Below, piece by piece: positions 63,494 through 64,000 of a stretch of 64,000 nucleotides of DNA. Numbering within the stretch: position 1 is the first letter of the stretch; the number at the start of each line of letters is the position of its first letter. The notes beneath the pieces were generated by a model, which made no database searches, was not told the origin of the DNA, and saw only the letters and a program-made list of their open reading frames with translations. Both the position numbers and the translations under genes were made by a program. The stretch covers positions 27,554 through 91,553 of the forward strand of contig CACYHN010000007.1 of NCBI GenBank assembly GCA_902774275.1, written 5' to 3'. This stretch comes from an uncultured Bacteroidales bacterium. Lineage in GTDB: Bacteria > Bacteroidota > Bacteroidia > Bacteroidales > Bacteroidaceae.

Positions 63494-63931
63494 TCAGGCA
63501 TTGTTTGTTGTTTCAATTAGCATTTTGCATTGTTGGCTACCTCGTAAAATGGATTCGCAGATTGTTACCCGAAATGCCTTGTCTTTCCATAATGAATGCA
63601 ATACGTAAAGAATGCTTTGCTTGGAGCACTCACAAAGTAGGGGTATGGAAACATATCCTTGCCGGTGAAGCATGCAGGTACACTCCATAAAGTGCAGATG
63701 ATACGCAGAACCTTTTTTAATGATTTCGCTTTTAACGCCAGGCAGTTTGTTTGCTTCTGAAAAGAAGGTGTCCAAATCATCATTTGCTTTTTCATATAGT
63801 TCCTGATAGATTTGTAGTGTTCCACATTTCACACAATTTTTCCCGAATTCCGAAAAGAAACAGGCGAGCTGTTCCTCGTTCAGACAGCTTATCCCTTTTT
63901 CGAATCCTTGGAACCAATCTGATAAAGTCAT
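63494..63931 (-). CDS. Cysteine-containing protein of unknown function
   Basis: A 145-aa cytoplasmic protein with no signal peptide. Cysteine pairs GKNCVKCGT, FMECTCMLHRQG and LLCECSK suggest a metal site. I recognise no family. It is upstream of the FISUMP cluster in the same direction and may be unrelated to it. Confidence 0.55.
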   Translation of the reverse strand: MTLSDWFQGFEKGISCLNEEQLACFFSEFGKNCVKCGTLQIYQELYEKANDDLDTFFSEANKLPGVKSEIIKKGSAYHLHFMECTCMLHRQGYVSIPLLCECSKQSILYVLHSLWKDKAFRVTICESILRGSQQCKMLIETTNNA

Positions 63932-64000
63932 ACTATTTCTTTTTTAGATTTCAAAATTTACAATTTAACAAGGTGAGTTATCCAGTCTGCCATTGGATTG

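Overview
The window is a Bacteroidales chromosome segment, most likely from a gut Bacteroides/Prevotella-type anaerobe. The evidence is the mraZ-rsmH-ftsL-PBP-murE-mraY division cluster, the rimP-nusA-infB-cvpA-sufBCDS gene order, promoters of the Bacteroidetes type (TTTG, about 19-21 bases, TAnnTTTG), many secreted proteins and lipoproteins, and FISUMP (Fib_succ_major) paralogues. No rRNA, CRISPR array or conjugation operon is visible.

Region by region. 1-6000 (minus strand): cell wall and division genes with an MraZ operator. 6.2-9.5 kb: a SulP transporter with a damaged or unusual start, tRNA-Val(GAC) and an AAA ATPase. 9.5-17.2 kb: a 1296-aa macroglobulin-like surface protein, tandem repeats, tRNA-Val(CAC) and four smaller genes. 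17.2-23.6 kb: a candidate structured RNA, flavodiiron protein with divergent rubredoxin, NhaA, GpmI and a lipoprotein. 23.7-33.9 kb: the suf operon joined to cvpA, infB, nusA and rimP, with a possible leader attenuator. 34.2-37.2 kb: an SGNH esterase, a membrane protein and a CtpA-type protease.

37.4-45.3 kb is a 7.9-kb integrated element in tRNA-Asn(GTT), bounded by perfect 21-bp direct repeats. It carries a tyrosine integrase, a Rep-like protein, a NADAR protein, two lipoproteins, a FISUMP lipoprotein, a serine recombinase, a DUF2693-like protein, an HTH-like protein and a long nested inverted repeat that may be a non-coding RNA or a replication structure.

45.9-53.8 kb is a glycan locus: dTDP-3-amino-3,6-dideoxyhexose genes (two FdtA/QdtA-like isomerases, transaminase, acetyltransferase), three glycosyltransferases, an NhaC antiporter and ManC.

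54-63.3 kb, after tRNA-Leu(CAA), is a cluster of secreted FISUMP proteins and companions. Three of its transcription units share a TTGCAA-N5-TTGCAA element at the same distance from the -7 box, and the cluster is sprinkled with 27-bp palindromes and duplicated flanks. The island carries a small version of the same gene set, which suggests that these secreted proteins work together and move between loci.
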